A DNA stretch of 64,000 nt, taken from the NCBI GenBank assembly GCA_963793275.1, contig CAWBZL010000005.1:77652-141651 (forward strand), given 5' to 3'. Positions within the stretch are counted from its first letter, which is position 1, and each line of letters begins with the position of its first letter. The DNA is from Marinirhabdus sp963793275 (GTDB lineage Bacteria; Bacteroidota; Bacteroidia; Flavobacteriales; Flavobacteriaceae). Below are positions 63,303 to 64,000 of the stretch, piece by piece. A program made the position numbers and the translations under genes. The notes below the pieces were generated by a model, which did no database searches, was not told where the DNA came from, and was given only the letters and a program-made list of their open reading frames with translations.

Positions 63303-64000
63303 ATGCAACTAACCAGTACATTCAACAAACAGAAAAAAGGCATTGAGCTTCACTTTAGCGAAGTCCTTCCTAAAGAACTAGCATTTCATCTAAAGGAGCT
63401 CGGTTTTAAGGAAACGCTGTCAGATCCAATGAAATGGTATGTTGACAACCATCCTGCATACTGTCGCTATGTAGAAGAGCTGGAAAAGGAATTTGCAAAA
63501 GATGGGGATTGGAAACAAGTGTTGATTCATCCATCTTTTGAGTCGTCCTTAGAGAACATTGACAAAGGGCAATTTACTTATGTTACCATCTTCCTTAAGG
63601 GACAGCAAAAAGCAGAACAGGAAAACTATGTCGTTTTTGATTCCTACAAGAAGGTCGCTCACGAGATAGCAAGCCGTTTTGCAATGCGCAAGTATGGCGA
63701 TATGCTCAAACATATAGAAGTACATCCTCGCAACTACAAGAGAAAGTCACGCGTCCTGTTTAGAGACGGGAAAGTGATTGATGGTATGGTCGCTTTAGAA
63801 AGTGAGTTTACCCAAAACGAAGTTGTTAAGGAAGTAGCTGAAAATGATGCGCTAGTCGCTAAGGAAGGAACTGAAGAAAAAAAGCAAGTCGTTAAGAGAA
63901 CCAGAAGATGATTCTGGTTACAAAACAGATGCAGAACGTAAGCTTTCCACAAGATCTGTCTTAAAGGAAGTCATTGAGAAACTGAACGAACAAACCGAAG
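63303..64000 (+). pseudogene. hypothetical element protein, frame probably broken near the end; right end outside window
   Basis: ATG at 63303 (MQLTSTFNKQKKGIELHFSE). Residues 1-190 look like one ordered domain (LKGQQKAEQENYVVFDSYKK, ASRFAMRKYGDMLKHIEV) of unknown function. The frame stops at 63909-63911, but in the +1 frame it continues as EPEDDSGYKTDAERKL to the window end. Removing one A near 63897 (TTAAGAGAACC to TTAAGGAACC) joins the two and restores the repeated core motif TTAAGGAA, so one extra base is likely. The protein probably continues to the right. Confidence 0.55.

Larger units (their letters stand above)
62350..63972. repeat. dispersed CTTAAGGA / GACTAG palindromic motif family
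   Basis: About eleven related copies: CTAGTTCTTAAGGAACTAG at 62350-62368, GTCCTTAAGGAAGGA at 62386 and 62656, an imperfect dyad with arms GCTAGT/ACTAGC at 62448-62468, CTAGTCCCTAAGCGACTAG at 63266-63284, GTCCTTCCTAAAGAACTAG at 63363, TTCCTTAAGGGAC at 63591 and weaker copies at 63823, 63851, 63888 and 63958. They occur both in coding and intergenic sequence and share the core TTAAGGA. Confidence 0.6.
55477..64000. mobile_element. integrated mobile element in tRNA-Arg, right end outside window
   Basis: The block right of tRNA-Arg holds a site-specific recombinase adjoining the tRNA, two divergent-type regulators, a small HTH protein, a chain of unrecognised proteins and a glycosyltransferase, and none of the housekeeping genes seen to the left. 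The left end lies in or at the 3' half of the tRNA. No second copy of the tRNA 3' segment was found before position 64,000, so the other boundary is outside. Whether it is conjugative, mobilizable or prophage-like cannot be judged: no relaxase, Tra/T4SS or capsid gene is visible. Confidence 0.75.

Noticed and set aside
55551..64000. Second copy of the tRNA-Arg 3' segment marking the other end of the element
   Set aside because: I scanned by eye and found none; the boundary appears to lie outside the window.

Overview
The window looks like a chromosome segment of a marine-type member of the Flavobacteriaceae (Bacteroidota). The support is gliding genes gldA, gldB and gldC, two secreted proteins with type IX secretion C-terminal sorting domains, promoters of the TAnnTTTG type, low GC content, and a dcw cluster in the order usual for this family (mraZ to ftsZ, without murF or ddl).

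Layout. 1-3.3 kb: 5' part of a large alpha-2-macroglobulin-like surface protein (minus strand). 3.6-8.4 kb: TPR protein, mpl (frame broken), lipoprotein, PaiB-like FMN protein, gldA. 8.5-11.5 kb: an aromatic-amino-acid attenuator (leader peptide with Phe-Trp-Trp, then a terminator hairpin) ahead of a DAHP synthase/chorismate mutase fusion, then rsgA, a 12-copy heptamer repeat and dtd. 11.5-17.3 kb: three tandem DUF3857/transglutaminase-like exported proteins, the last two lacking the catalytic residues. 17.3-23.3 kb: mazG-like, small membrane protein, aroA, queA, a secreted trypsin-fold protease, rlmN. 23.3-30.8 kb: T9SS cargo protein, a phosphatase-TPR-sulfotransferase fusion, polyprenyl diphosphate synthase, ECF sigma factor with a membrane partner, and a probable outer-membrane protein. 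30.8-38 kb: dnaG, a LuxR-type regulator with a degenerate receiver, nadE, gldB-gldC, yihA, an alpha/beta hydrolase. 38.1-54.4 kb: the division and cell-wall cluster mraZ-rsmH-ftsL-ftsI-murE-mraY-murD-ftsW-murG-murC-ftsQ-ftsA-ftsZ, preceded by MraZ boxes. 54.4-55.4 kb: a BLUF photoreceptor and a YqeY-family protein.

At tRNA-Arg (55,477-55,550) an integrated element begins and runs off the right edge. It carries a large serine recombinase whose 3' end lies inside the tRNA gene, two regulators read toward the tRNA, and a rightward operon of a small HTH protein, several unrecognised proteins and a glycosyltransferase. It is rich in two short palindromic motif families that I did not see in the chromosomal part.

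Five reading frames are each broken by one inserted or missing base (mpl, the phosphatase fusion, dnaG, mraY, and the last gene of the window). Because dnaG and mraY are essential, base-level sequence errors are a more likely explanation than gene decay, and every frame in the window should be read with that in mind.
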